Shown: positions 35,245-45,182 of the stretch, piece after piece | Numbering within the stretch: the first letter of the stretch is position 1 | How the letters are laid out: every line of letters begins with the position of its first letter | Assembly: GCA_022457155.1 (NCBI GenBank) | Contig: JAJGOT010000607.1 | Location: 366,001-430,000, forward strand | Origin: Cladopsammia gracilis | Lineage: Eukaryota > Cnidaria > Anthozoa > Scleractinia > Dendrophylliidae | Length of the DNA: 64,000 nucleotides | Direction of reading: 5' to 3' | Position numbers and translations under genes: made by a program | Notes under the pieces: generated by a model | What the model was told of the DNA's origin: nothing | The model's database searches: none | What the model saw: only the letters and a program-made list of their open reading frames with translations

Positions 35245-35285
35245 GGCCAATATTTCGACTAGTAGAACTAGTCTTCTACAGGGCC
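35245..35285 (-). ncRNA. Hammerhead-like hairpin, variant core (CTGTAGA)
   Basis: Minus-strand layout: GGCC stem strand, CTGTAGA, helix GACTAG/CTAGTC, GAAATATT, GGCC stem strand. This is the arrangement of small hammerhead ribozymes with a minimal, self-complementary AUAU helix III. The A6 position of CUGANGA is U, so activity is doubtful. Confidence 0.55.
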
Positions 35286-35491
35286 GGCGTAGGAGTGAAA
35301 ATAGTATACAACGGCTCTTAAATTTGAATTTAGATAACAAGCACATGATTGGCTAATATAAGATTACATGAAAAATATCTAACTAAGTTGTAACAAGATA
35401 TAATGACGTATATAATGTAGGCACAAGGCAATGGCTAGTAAATATGATAATAAAATAAAGCATATCATAGTTATCGTAAATACAATCTACT

Positions 35492-35593
35492 TCAGTGTTC
35501 ATCACGTCTGTTTATGCCATTAGGTGTTAGTGTTTTGCCTTTTTGAATGAGATAGGCTTCTCTTGCTTTGCGGCTGGAGGTGCTTTTTGTCGG
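35492..35593 (-). pseudogene. 3' end of a Penelope-like retroelement ORF (remnant)
   Basis: The open stretch encodes TKSTSSRKAREAYLIQKGKT and LTPNGINRRDEH before the stop. That pattern (KAREAYLI...KTL.P.GINRRDE) is the extreme C-terminus, after the GIY-YIG endonuclease, of Penelope-like retroelements. It parallels the fragment at 63851-64000. Nothing of the reverse transcriptase or endonuclease core remains upstream. Confidence 0.7.
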
Positions 35594-35889
35594 CAAAATG
35601 TAAAACCTGCAATAAAATTAAACCGGCAATAGTTAAACCTGCCATTAATTTCCGTTGTACTAGCCTTGCATTTCAAACGTTTATCTACACCTTGGGTGAC
35701 GTCTAGTACTCGCATCCCTTTATAAAGGAGATCCGGAAAGTAAGTTACCACTATTTATCGTAGTGTAGAGTGGTCCTCTGCATTTAAACGTTTTACTGAT
35801 TTAATGACGTATATAATGTATACACGACCCCACAAGCTTTACGTGTTTAAATAAAGGTTTTACATTACATTACGTTACATAACGTTACA

Positions 35890-36296
35890 TTAAGGCCCCG
35901 TCCACACGTATACGTTTACGTTCGTAAACGCATATTTTTTAATCTAAAACGCTCCCGTCCACACGAAGCCAGCCATCGTTTACGATTCGTTTTCACCTGT
36001 CCACACGTAAACGCTAAAACGATACGTAAACGCTAAAAATCTGCATTGAGCATGCGCTAGATAACTTGAGCATGCGCCATAAACAGCTGTGACATCAGCG
36101 TTTACGAAAATATCCGTTTACGCTGTCCACACGTAAACGGGTAAACGGCGTTTTCGAAAATATCCACTTTGGAGAGCGTTTTCGAAAATATCCGTTTAGG
36201 GTGACCGTTTTCATCGTTTACGTGTGGACGGGAGGCCTAAACGCATAAAAAATATGCGTTTACGAACGTAAACGTATACGTGTGGACGGGGCTTAA
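35890..36296. mobile_element. MITE with GGCCCCGTCCACACGTATAC termini, copy 1
   Basis: TTAA then GGCCCCGTCCACACGTATAC on the left, and GTATACGTGTGGACGGGGC then TTAA (36293-36296) on the right. The terminal repeats are long and contain nested palindromes (GTTTACGTTCGTAAAC). Interior strings such as CGTTTTCGAAAATATCC recur in the next copy, which shares the TTAA. Confidence 0.85.
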
Positions 36297-37066
36297 GGCC
36301 CCATCCACACGTCCGTATAAGTTTACGTTCGCAAACGCATACTTTTTTTTTTTATCTAAAACGCTCCTGTCCACACGTATACGTTTACGTTCGTAAACGC
36401 ATACTTTTATTATCTAAAACGCTCCTGTCCACACGTATACGTTTACGTTCGTAAACGCATATTTTTTTTATCTAAAACGCTCCTGTCCACACGTATACGT
36501 TTACGTTCGTAAACGCATATTTTTTTATCTAAAACGCTCCTGTCCACACGTATACGTTTACGTTCGTAAACGCATAAGTTTTTATGCGTTTCGGCCTTCC
36601 GTCCACACGTAAACGCTAAAAATCTGCATTGAGCATGCGTAGATAAGTAGTATCTAAGGGCGCTTACCATTTGTCAGAACTGCCCGGCCGGACCGCTAAA
36701 TTCGTTAATATTATTCCATTATTTGGCAGAACTGGTCGGCCAGACTGGTAAATTTGGAAATAGTATGCACCCTTTTGATGGACTTGTAGGAACAAGTCTT
36801 TAAAAAGATGCATTCTGGTTACAAATGGACCGGTCTGGACGGTCAGTTCTGACAGATGGTAAGCGCCCTTGTCAGCGTTTACGAAAATATCCGTTTACGC
36901 TATCCACACTTAAACGGATAAACGGCGTTTTCGAAAATATCCACTTTGAAGAGCGTTTTCGAAAATATCCGTTTAGGGTGACCGTTTTCATCGTTTACGT
37001 GTGAACAGGAGGCCTAAACGCATAAAAACTTATGCGTTTACGAAAGTATACGTGTGGACGGGGCCT
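36293..37066. mobile_element. MITE with GGCCCC(A/G)TCCACACG termini, copy 2, with expanded left end
   Basis: It starts head-to-tail with copy 1 and ends GTATACGTGTGGACGGGGCC. Its left terminal region has been multiplied into about five tandem units of roughly 57 bp (CTCCTGTCCACACGTATACG, then TTACGTTCGTAAACGCATA) between 36354 and 36590. A different TIR element is inserted at 36656-36870. Confidence 0.8.
36656..36870. mobile_element. Nested MITE with AAGGGCGCTTACCATTTGTC termini
   Basis: Left AAGGGCGCTTACCATTTGTC plus AGAACTG, and right CAGTTCTGACAGATGGTAAG plus CGCCCTT, are inverted repeats of about 27 bp with one mismatch. Comparison with copy 1 of the host MITE shows that the host sequence resumes at GTCAGCGTTTACGAAAATAT. 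Target duplication is not clear. Confidence 0.8.
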
Positions 37067-38164
37067 ATAAAATTACATAACATTACAATACAACATCTTA
37101 TCCAAATGTCAGTCCGTTTCGAGTTCCCGTCATTACGCAAGCTATTTCTCAAGATAATCACGTATACCAATGTAAATTTTACCTCATTGTATCTGAAGGA
37201 GGCTGGTTTGGCCAGCCAAAATATAGTACACAAGAAAATAAAAATCTACTTCGTATCGGTTTCTGTTTCTACATTATGATGGGAAGCCATCCGAATAGGG
37301 TATGAACCATTAGATTTCTGACCTGAGAGGGGTGGGGAGATATCCTACAAGCCAACTGTCTTGGAAATATATATTTCCTGACTTGAGGAAACTTGCAGCG
37401 GCATACTAGCTGAAGGAAGATATTTCAAGTACAGACAAGACACCCACCCACCCCGCCCCCTAACCCCCAACCCCACCCCCTCAGAAGTCTAATGGTTTCT
37501 AATACTTTAGAACGACCAACAGGATGAACAAACGAGATGAAATGCAAACTAATACATATTTTGATTTTGTCATTATCTTCCACTATTTAATTTATTACGA
37601 ATGTTTTCTATATTGCGAAATTTTCCTTGCACATCTATTTATACACCAAATATTATATGACATCGGTAAATTTAGTAATATCTTGTACCTGAAGTAAGCT
37701 GGTTGGCAAGCTGAAACATTGCGCGAAACAATATATACGCTGTTGTCAGCTTTGATTTAAAGTCACCATTCTTCAATGCATAGTTACATCTTCGCAAATC
37801 CTTGCAGCGATGATACCGTGTTACAGTGATACAATTCCATACTTGAAATTCGCCGCCTTTCTCGAGCATTTGTAATTAATATGTCGGTTGTTATTCTAAG
37901 TTTTCATCTATGTACATAGATCATTATAATCTTGACGTCAACTCAAAGCCGTTAAAATTCTTTCAAGTTACAACCGCTCCCCAAGCAACGAACCTAGTAA
38001 TGAATATTTATACATATAATAACTGAGGAGAGAGAAAAGCTTATTTCTCTTTTTGGAAAGCCAGAGAAGGCCAATAAACCTCAGTTTCTAAAATTCATGA
38101 TGACTTCAAACTGAGTTTGCAAACTAGCTTGCAAACGTAGTATGAATCGACATGGGATCTGCGT

Positions 38165-38357
38165 TCCCAAGAGCGCCAAACATCAAAATTCAAGAAAAAT
38201 CCCAAATTTCATTTTGTAAATATTGAAAAACAAATGGTACCATGCAAAAGTACTGCGGAAGAGGTTTCATTTGAATGGTCACACCATAAGATTTCGTCGA
38301 CAGACTCAAAAGTTAGAACTACACTACATGTCACTATAGCTGACTCCAGGAGTAAGG
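38165..38357 (-). mobile_element. 88-bp-repeat element, one-unit copy, inverted
   Basis: A complete reverse-strand copy: TTCCCAAGAGCGCCAAACAT end, tail AAAAATCCCAAATTTCATTT, a single 88-bp unit (TTTCATTTGAATGGTCACAC), then the TATAGCTGACTCCAGGAGTA end. It gives the clearest minimal form of the element. Confidence 0.8.
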
Positions 38358-38653
38358 GAATACCCTAACCGTCAGAGGAGGTTGAACTAAACTTATCGAC
38401 TGATTAACATAATTTATTGCGGTCGCTATTAAATCATCCAAACCCACTTTGTTGAAGTATTTTTGTAATTTTCCCGAATGCAATCGAACCTCTCCTTAAG
38501 GACACTTCCATAATACGGACACTTCTCTATTACGGACAGTGCTCTTGGTCCCGATGGTACCAAAATTCAGTACACCTCCTACCTATATTCCTATAACACG
38601 GACACCTCTGTAATGCGGTTCGACTGTACCGCTAACAAGAATTGGTTACTGAA

Positions 38654-39318
38654 AATAATTGGGCGCGATCCATTCGACCAAAATTTCCGGAAATTTCGGT
38701 ACAAAATCGAATGGAACAGAAATTTTCGAAAAATTCATTTCGGAAATTTTGGTCAACCTCTCGAGGTTGTCCCGTTTTCCGGAAATGTGGAATTTCCGGA
38801 AATTTTCTGTTCCATTTGGCATTTCTACCCGGTGCGACGATTCAGCCGTGGTTGTTGCCTCGTGAAAGCTACAACATGGTGACGCAAGGAGATTTTATTA
38901 TTGTTGCATCTGTTTCTTCACGTTTGACGGTATAGAATTCTTTCTTCGATATGTTTTTCGATGATTCAGGAAATATCGAACCTGCCGCTCAGCGCTCAGG
39001 TACGTTGAAAACAAAGCTGAATGAACTTGAGCAATACGTTTGTCCCGGGGCTTGTACAATGCTCGAACTTCTTTGTATACGAATTCCCGCCAGTTGTGAA
39101 TATTCCTTATTTGTGGAACTGAGTTCGTGTTCTTACTATGAAAATAAACTTACTGTTTTTATAGGTACTATGGAAGGATTACAGCAAGTCTCAACAACAT
39201 CACCTGCTAAAGAAACGAGATCGGTTCATTCAAGTGGAAAATACCGTTCCATTCGACATATTGAAATTTCGGAAATTCAATCCGGATTTTTTGGTCGAAT
39301 GGATCGCGCCCAATAATT
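38654..39318. mobile_element. 665-bp TIR element (GGGCGCGATCCATTCGACCA)
   Basis: Left AATAATTGGGCGCGATCCAT and right ATGGATCGCGCCCAATAATT form inverted repeats of about 30 bp, with TTCCGGAAA-type palindromes just inside. The middle 250-300 bp differs in texture from the ends and includes exon/intron-like sequence (see findings). No transposase is seen. Confidence 0.7.
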
Positions 39319-40539
39319 CTAGTTCGTTTATAGCCTGTTTCAGGTATTCAGATAGTGGGAAGGGATGGTTAGGCGGCGCGCAAAGGAAACATATTGCGAG
39401 TGCTGGCGGAAGGAAGGGGGGAGGGGTATGCGCGAAAGAGAGGTACTTCACTCCCTCTCTAATCTCGTACCCAGATCTCACTCGTGCTCGTACTGTCCGT
39501 GGGAGATCTGGGTACGAGATTACCCCTCTCCCCAGTCTCCCCTTGTTTTTCCCGCTGTCACAGTGATATGTGTATCCCCGTGATATGTGTACCCCCATAC
39601 ACATATCACTAGTGATATGTGTATCCCCACTGGGCATACACATATCACTGATTTCTGTACTGTCAACAGACTGGGGCAAGCAAGGTCATGATTTTAATTA
39701 AAACTGAAATATTAAAATACTTCGAGACAAGAATTCAAGACAGAATTCGTATGTTTTATTGTTTAAAAATTTTCATTTTAGCGGTGTGAAACAAAATGTT
39801 TCTCAAAATAATCATTGTTAAAGTTATTAGATTGATTTACAACGCGATCTTGCTTCAAAATGCCAGGTGATTTATATATACATTCAAGCGAGGGTGCAAA
39901 CTTGTTTGTTAGAAGGGGAGTATCGTACAACTTGAGTAGAGTTGTGTGACGATCGTGCGAGAACATTGAGTACCTCCCGAAAAGAGTACAGACGACGTAT
40001 GTATGATATGATGTGTGCAATATTACTCAAGTCCCAAAGCAATTACAATCCAAAGCACGCTCACCGACTCTCACCGTTTATTCACGTGTAATAATCCAGT
40101 GAAAATGATAAATAAAGACCACAGTCAACACAACAAATGCGTTTGTATTTTCATTATGTATTAAATTCAGATGAGATGCACTTTGTCAAAACAGTGTAAG
40201 ATGCATAAACACTTGATAACAAAAAATAGCAGTGGGTCACACAATTCTTGACAGTTATTAGGTGGAAAACCCCTTTTGCTGCGGTTGGTGACCGGTTATA
40301 AAATTGATATTCAAACTGGAGTAATATTTTTGTCTCTTCGAAATCAAGTGTGCGTGAGTGAGAAGTATTCGTAGTTTAGTAGAATTTCGAATGTATTTCG
40401 ATAACCAAGCTCTTAAAAACTCGGCCAGGTTACTTGATTTGAGAAAATTAAAAATTGAACTCTTACATACCAGGATATAAAATACTGATAAAGTACAAAA
40501 AATTCAGGAAACATTACTGACATCGTATATATTAGCAGG

Positions 40540-41890
40540 AGCCGATTTTTATTTGTGTGGTATAAGCAAGGTAGATAGCCCACAAGTAATATGAGCTAAT
40601 ATGCGTATCCCAGGTGGGGATACACAGATCACCAGTGATATGTGTACCCCCTTCCTGAATATGGCTGCCGTGTTTTGTGTATCCCTCTGACTTCCTCTGC
40701 AGCGAACTTTCTAACGAAGTAACCTTGTCAAAGTAATATGTGTATTTCCGTGATATGTGTACCTCCGTATACATATCACTAGTAATATGTGTATCCTCGT
40801 TGGGGATACACATATCACTAGTGATATGTGTATCCCCGTACACATATCACTAGTGATATGTGTATCCCCTTCCTGAATTTGGCTGCCGTGTTTTGTGTAT
40901 CCCTCTCCCTCTGCGACGAACTAACCAGTAAAGTGATGTTGCCGAAGTGATATGTCTATCTCCGTGATATATGTACCTCCGTACACATATCACTTGCAAT
41001 ATGTGTATCCTCGGAGGGGATACACATATCACTAGTGATATGTGTATCCCCTTTTCCTGAATAAGGCTGCCGTGTAGCTGCAGCGAACTACCTTGTGAAG
41101 TGACGTTGTCACAATAATTTGTGTATCCCCGTGACATGTGTATGCCCCGTACACATATCACAAGTAATATGTGTATTACCGGTGCGGATACACATATCAC
41201 TAGTGATATGTGTACCCCCTTCCAGAGTATGGCTGCCGTGTTTTGTGTATCCCTCTCCCTCTGCGGCGAACTAACTAGTAAAGTGATGTTGTCGAAATAA
41301 TATGTGTATCTCCGGGATAGGTGCATCCCCTTCCTGAATTTGGATGCCTTTTTTGTGTATCCCTTTCCCTCTGCGGTGAAGTATCCAGTGAAGTGAAGTT
41401 GCCACAATGATATGTGTATCCCATGTTTCCCCTTCCTGAATATGGCTGCCGTGTATTGTGTATCCCCATCTCTCTGCAGCGAACTACCCAGTGAAGTAAT
41501 GTTGTCACAATAATTAGTGTATCCCCGTGACATGTGTATGCCCCGTACACATATCACTAGTAATATGTGTACTCCCGGTGGGGGTACACATATCACTAGT
41601 GATGTGTCCCCCCTTTCAGAATATGGCTGGCGTGTTTTGTGTATCCCTCTTCCTCTGCAGCGAGCTATCTAATGAAGTAACGTTGTCACAATAATATCTG
41701 TATCTCCGTTATACTTGTACCCCCGTACACATATCACTAGTAATATGCTTACGGGGGATACACCCAGTTGGGATACTCATATCACTAGTGATATGTGTAC
41801 GGGGATACACATATCACTAGTGATGTGTGTATCCTCTTCCTTAATTTGGCTGCCGTGTTTTGTGTATCCCTCTCCCTCTACGGCGAACTA
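40540..41890. repeat. Palindrome-rich modular satellite
   Basis: A spacer of the type CCTGAATTTGGCTGCCGTGT, then TTTGTGTATCCCTC and CTGCGGCGAACTA, recurs starting near 40653, 40871, 41055, 41221, 41331, 41434, 41613 and 41837. Between spacers are zero to two modules centred on ATATCACTAGTGATAT, which explains unit lengths from about 105 to 224 bp. A 248-codon open frame on the minus strand (40850-41596) follows the repeat and is not considered a gene. Confidence 0.8.
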
Positions 41891-41895
41891 ACCAA

Positions 41896-42960
41896 TGAGC
41901 AAAAATAAGCCCACTTTTCAAAAATTGAAAAGGTCACTTTTAAGCTCATTAACCGATTTCTATTGTTTAAATAGTCATGGGTTAATATCTCTGTAAAAAA
42001 GGGGATTTGCCAGGCAATTCTAAGTGAGTTGGAAAGAATACGCATGCGTGCGATTTGTCGCGTAAAAATCGTATGTGTTAAGCCTTTACAGCTTTATTCA
42101 AAACCAATTATTAAAGTTGTTATTATAGACCAAAGATAAGATGATAGATCATGCACTCTCCATTGGTTTGTGGTTATTATTATAGTTTTTATTGCATATT
42201 GTTGTCTTTTCTTATTAACAAAATAATTAATAACGATAAATAACATTGTAAAATTCGTTAATAATTCACAACAGTTATGACCAAAAAAGTAATACAAATG
42301 TTACAAATAATTAACAACAAAACTAATAAACAATTAAATAACAGAATTTCGTTTAAAAATGTGCAAATCTAAAATTAACATCAATAGAAAAAAAAAGCAA
42401 AACCCCCTACAGGACTAGCCTGCGAGCAAGCTGTGCTGGGTTAAAGGGGATTAGGGAGGCCCCTCTCATTCCCTCCCTAATCCCCTTTAACCCAGCACAG
42501 CTTGCTCGCAGGCTAGTCCTATCTAGGCTAGCTATCCTGCCCCCCCTATCCTATCTATCCTGCCCCCCCCTATCCTATCTATCCTGCCCCCCCTACCTAC
42601 CCCTACATCTCAAGTATATGTTCACGTTTGGTATATATAAGACTTAGAAGAAACACTGGCGCCATTGTGGTACAGCCTTCATTTACAAAACATTCAATAA
42701 TAATGACTAATAACTAAATGAAATACGCAGATGAATAAATGGAATACGCAATGAATAATGACTGAATGAAAGGAGTAACATTTTCTCGGACATTTTCGTA
42801 TCATGTTTAAAATGTATCATAAAACGTTCTTACGCATGCGCATGAGTATAGGATGCTTGGAGCCTCTTGTTGTTATGTATATCGCAGCCTGAATCAGTCA
42901 AACATTCCATCGTGTTTCATGTGAAGCAGAACAACTTCGAACATGTCAAGTGTCAAAGCT
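41896..42960. repeat. Long direct repeat block, copy 1
   Basis: It starts AATGAGCAAAAATAAGCCCA and is nearly identical to 43250-44257 plus 44559-44600. It includes the foldback at 42411-42520 and an intact TATGTATATCGCAGCCTG site (around 42877-42894) that is interrupted by a MITE in the second copy. A short third copy of the block's start lies at 42952-43180. Confidence 0.85.
42411..42520. mobile_element. Perfect foldback AGGACTAGCCTGCGAGCAAG, copy 1
   Basis: Two arms of about 50 bp (AGGACTAGCCTGCGAGCAAG ... GGGGATTAGGGAGG and its complement) surround a short loop (CCCCTCTCATT). The arms are virtually identical. The same unit is at 43762-43871 in the sister block, and a GCCTGCTCGCAGGCTA fragment occurs near 57119. 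Confidence 0.85.
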
Positions 42961-43761
42961 GGAGCTCTTATAGAAACGTAGAAAATCGCCTATGAATATT
43001 GAAACAATAGAAATTTGTCAATGAGCAAAAATAAGACCAGTTTTCAAAAATCAAAGAGGTCACTTTTAAGCTCGTTAACCGATTTCTATTATTTCAATAT
43101 TCATGGGTTAATATCTCTGTGATCTGGCAATTCTAAGTAGAGTTGTAAAGAATACGCATGCGTGAATATTTTGTGCAGATGTCAAAGCTGGAGCTCTTAT
43201 AGAAACGTAGAAAATCGCCTATGAATATGGAAACAATAGAGATTTGTCAATGAGCAAAAATAAGACCACTTTTCAAAAATCGAAAAGGTCACTTTTAAGC
43301 TCATTAACCGATTTCTATTGTTTAAATATTCATGGGTTAATATCTTTGTGAAAAAGGGGATTTGCCAGGCAATTCTAAGTGAGTTGGAAAGAATACGCAT
43401 GCGTAAGATTTGTCGCGTAAAAATCGTATGTGTTAAGCCTTTACAGCTTTAATCAAAACCAATTATTATAGTTGTTATTATAGACCAAAGATAAGATGAT
43501 AGATCATGCACTCTTCATTGGTTTGTGGTTATTATTATAGTTTTTATTGCATATTGTTGTCTTTTCTTATTAACAAAATAATTAATAACGATAGATAACA
43601 TTGTAAAATTCGTTAATAATTCACAACAGTTGTGACCAAAAAAGTAATACAAATGTTACAAAGAACAACAAAACTAATAAACAATTAAATAACAGAATTT
43701 CGTTTAAAAATGTGCAAGTCTAAAATAAACATCAATAGAAAAAAAAAGCAAAACCCCCTAC

Positions 43762-43871
43762 AGGACTAGCCTGCGAGCAAGCTGTGCTGGGTTAAAGGGG
43801 ATTAGGGAGGCCCCTCTCATTCCCTCCCTAATCCCCTTTAACCCAGCACAGCTTGCTCGCAGGCTAGTCCT
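43762..43871. mobile_element. Perfect foldback AGGACTAGCCTGCGAGCAAG, copy 2
   Basis: Identical arms and loop to copy 1. It was most likely carried along by the block duplication and not inserted independently, because its flanks also match. Confidence 0.85.
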
Positions 43872-44257
43872 ATCTAGGCTAGCTATCCTGCCCCCCTATC
43901 CTATCTATCCTGCCCCCCCCTATCCTATCTATCCTGCCTCCCCCCCTATCCTATCTATCCTGCCCCCCCTACCTACCCCTACATCTCAAGTATATGTTCA
44001 CGTTTGGTATATATAAGACTTAGAAGAAACACTGGCGCCATTGTGGTACAGCCTTCATTTACAAAACATTCAATAATAATGACTAATTGCTAAATGAAAT
44101 ACGCAGATGAATAAATGGAATACGCAATGAATAATGACTGAATGAAAGGAGTAACATTTTCTCGGACATTTTCTTATCATGTTTAAAATGTATCATAAAA
44201 CGTTCTTACGCATGCGCATGAGTATAGGATGCTTGAAGCCTCTTGTTGTTATGTATA

Positions 44258-44556
44258 CAGCTGTTTGATTAAACGTTGTCACTGATCGGTCTTACCCCTA
44301 CGCGACCAGACCGAAAGGGAGTATGGGTGAATTAAAATGCATGATTAATTATTCTATATCGCGTTTACAACGGAGAACAAAACTCATGTTTGTCTTCGCG
44401 TGTTACGCAAAGACAACCAGAGTCGCTTCGATAAGGACGTTCCGTATTTTGATAATGTGCAGTTATTGAATGTGAATTGATTTCTCCCCATAATCCTTTT
44501 CGGTCTGGTCGCGTAGGGATGAGACCGATCAATGACAACGTTTAATCAAACAGCTG
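44258..44556. mobile_element. 299-bp MITE with 62-bp TIRs and TA duplication
   Basis: The TIRs start CAGCTGTTTGATTAAACGTT and run about 62 bp with few mismatches, including CTACGCGACCAGACCGAAA. TA lies on each side (44256-44257 and 44557-44558). The sister block keeps the uninterrupted target, so the insertion boundaries are certain. TA duplication points to a Tc1/mariner-type source. Confidence 0.9.
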
Positions 44557-45016
44557 TATCGCAGCCTGAATCAGTCAAACAATCCATCGTGTTTCAAGTG
44601 AAGCAGAAAAACTTCCAACATGTCAAGTGTCAAGTGAAGCAGAAAAACTTCCAACATGTCAAATGTCCCCGTACACATATCACTAGTGATATGTGTACGG
44701 GGGTACACATATCACGGGGATACACATATCACTGTGACACCGCTCGTTCGCACCGGTTTTAGCTGCTCCACGGCCCTACAATTTTAACATCTGGAACAGG
44801 CTAGTTTGTTAAAAACCTTACCGACTTTACCTATTTTCGCTCGCAATAACCGCTGTGATAAAATTTCAAGCGGCAAAATACCGTTCAGCGAACCTCTTTA
44901 ATACGGACACTGAAGGGACAGACCCAAGCGGCCCGCACAAGTATAGAGATGATCGTTTTAAATACTGAGGTATAGGGGTTCTATGAATTTTCGTATTTTT
45001 TTGGGACCAAGAGAAC

Positions 45017-45182
45017 CAGGGGCGGATCCAGGAAATCTATAAAGAGGGGGCTGGAGCAATTTTTATAGTGACAATATGGGCGCGCCAGCGCCCATCAGGA
45101 GCGCCGAAGGCGTGACAATCCAGGGGCAAAAGGCAAAAGGGGGGGGGGGGGGGCCCTCGGCCCACCCCTAAATCAGCCCCTG
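45017..45182. mobile_element. CAGGGGC-ended MITE with 5-bp direct repeats, copy 2
   Basis: Left CAGGGGCGGATCCAGGAAAT, right AAATCAGCCCCTG, flanked by AGAAC at 45012-45016 and 45183-45187. It interrupts another repeat that carries GGACCAAGAGAAC...TGTCCGTAATAGAGAGG and whose relative lies at 38484-38625. It includes a run of about 17 G. Confidence 0.8.

Larger units (their letters stand above)
34978..35420 (-). mobile_element. Tandem Penelope-like terminal repeats (two ~215-bp copies)
   Basis: Two direct copies start AACGTTTAAAATGCAAGGCT (34982) and ATCGTTTGAAATGCAAGGCT (35196), and each runs through GGAAATTAATGGCAGG, TAATGGCCAATATTTCGAC and GATTGGCTAATATAAG. They lie immediately downstream, in minus-strand sense, of a Penelope-like ORF end (35492-35593). 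A third, inverted piece (AATTTCCGTTGTACTAGCCT) is at 35634-35690. Confidence 0.7.
43181..44640. repeat. Long direct repeat block, copy 2
   Basis: It begins with TCAAAGCTGGAGCTCTTATA and continues through AATGAGCAAAAATAAGACCA in step with copy 1, then through the foldback (43762-43871) and the CCTATCTATCCTGCCCCCC tract, which has one more unit here. It differs mainly by the inserted MITE at 44258-44556. Confidence 0.85.
39556..44739. mobile_element. 5.2 kb composite element with 68-bp TIRs
   Basis: The left end (39556-39623) and the complement of the right end (44672-44739) agree over 68 bp with one mismatch. Both begin TGTCACAGTGATATGTGTAT, and both contain the palindrome CATATCACTAGTGATATG. 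CCGC flanks both outer edges (39552-39555 and 44740-44743), a possible 4-bp target duplication. Contents: about 0.9 kb of unrecognised sequence, a palindrome-rich modular satellite (40540-41890), and duplicated blocks of about 1 kb (41896-44640). No transposase or other credible gene is inside, so if mobile it depends on another element. Confidence 0.65.

Noticed and set aside
40850..41596. 248-codon open frame on the minus strand with repeated HISLVICV-type segments
   Set aside because: It lies entirely in the palindrome-rich satellite; the apparent protein repeats are the DNA repeats read through, and the units vary in length and frame. No domain or splice context supports a gene.
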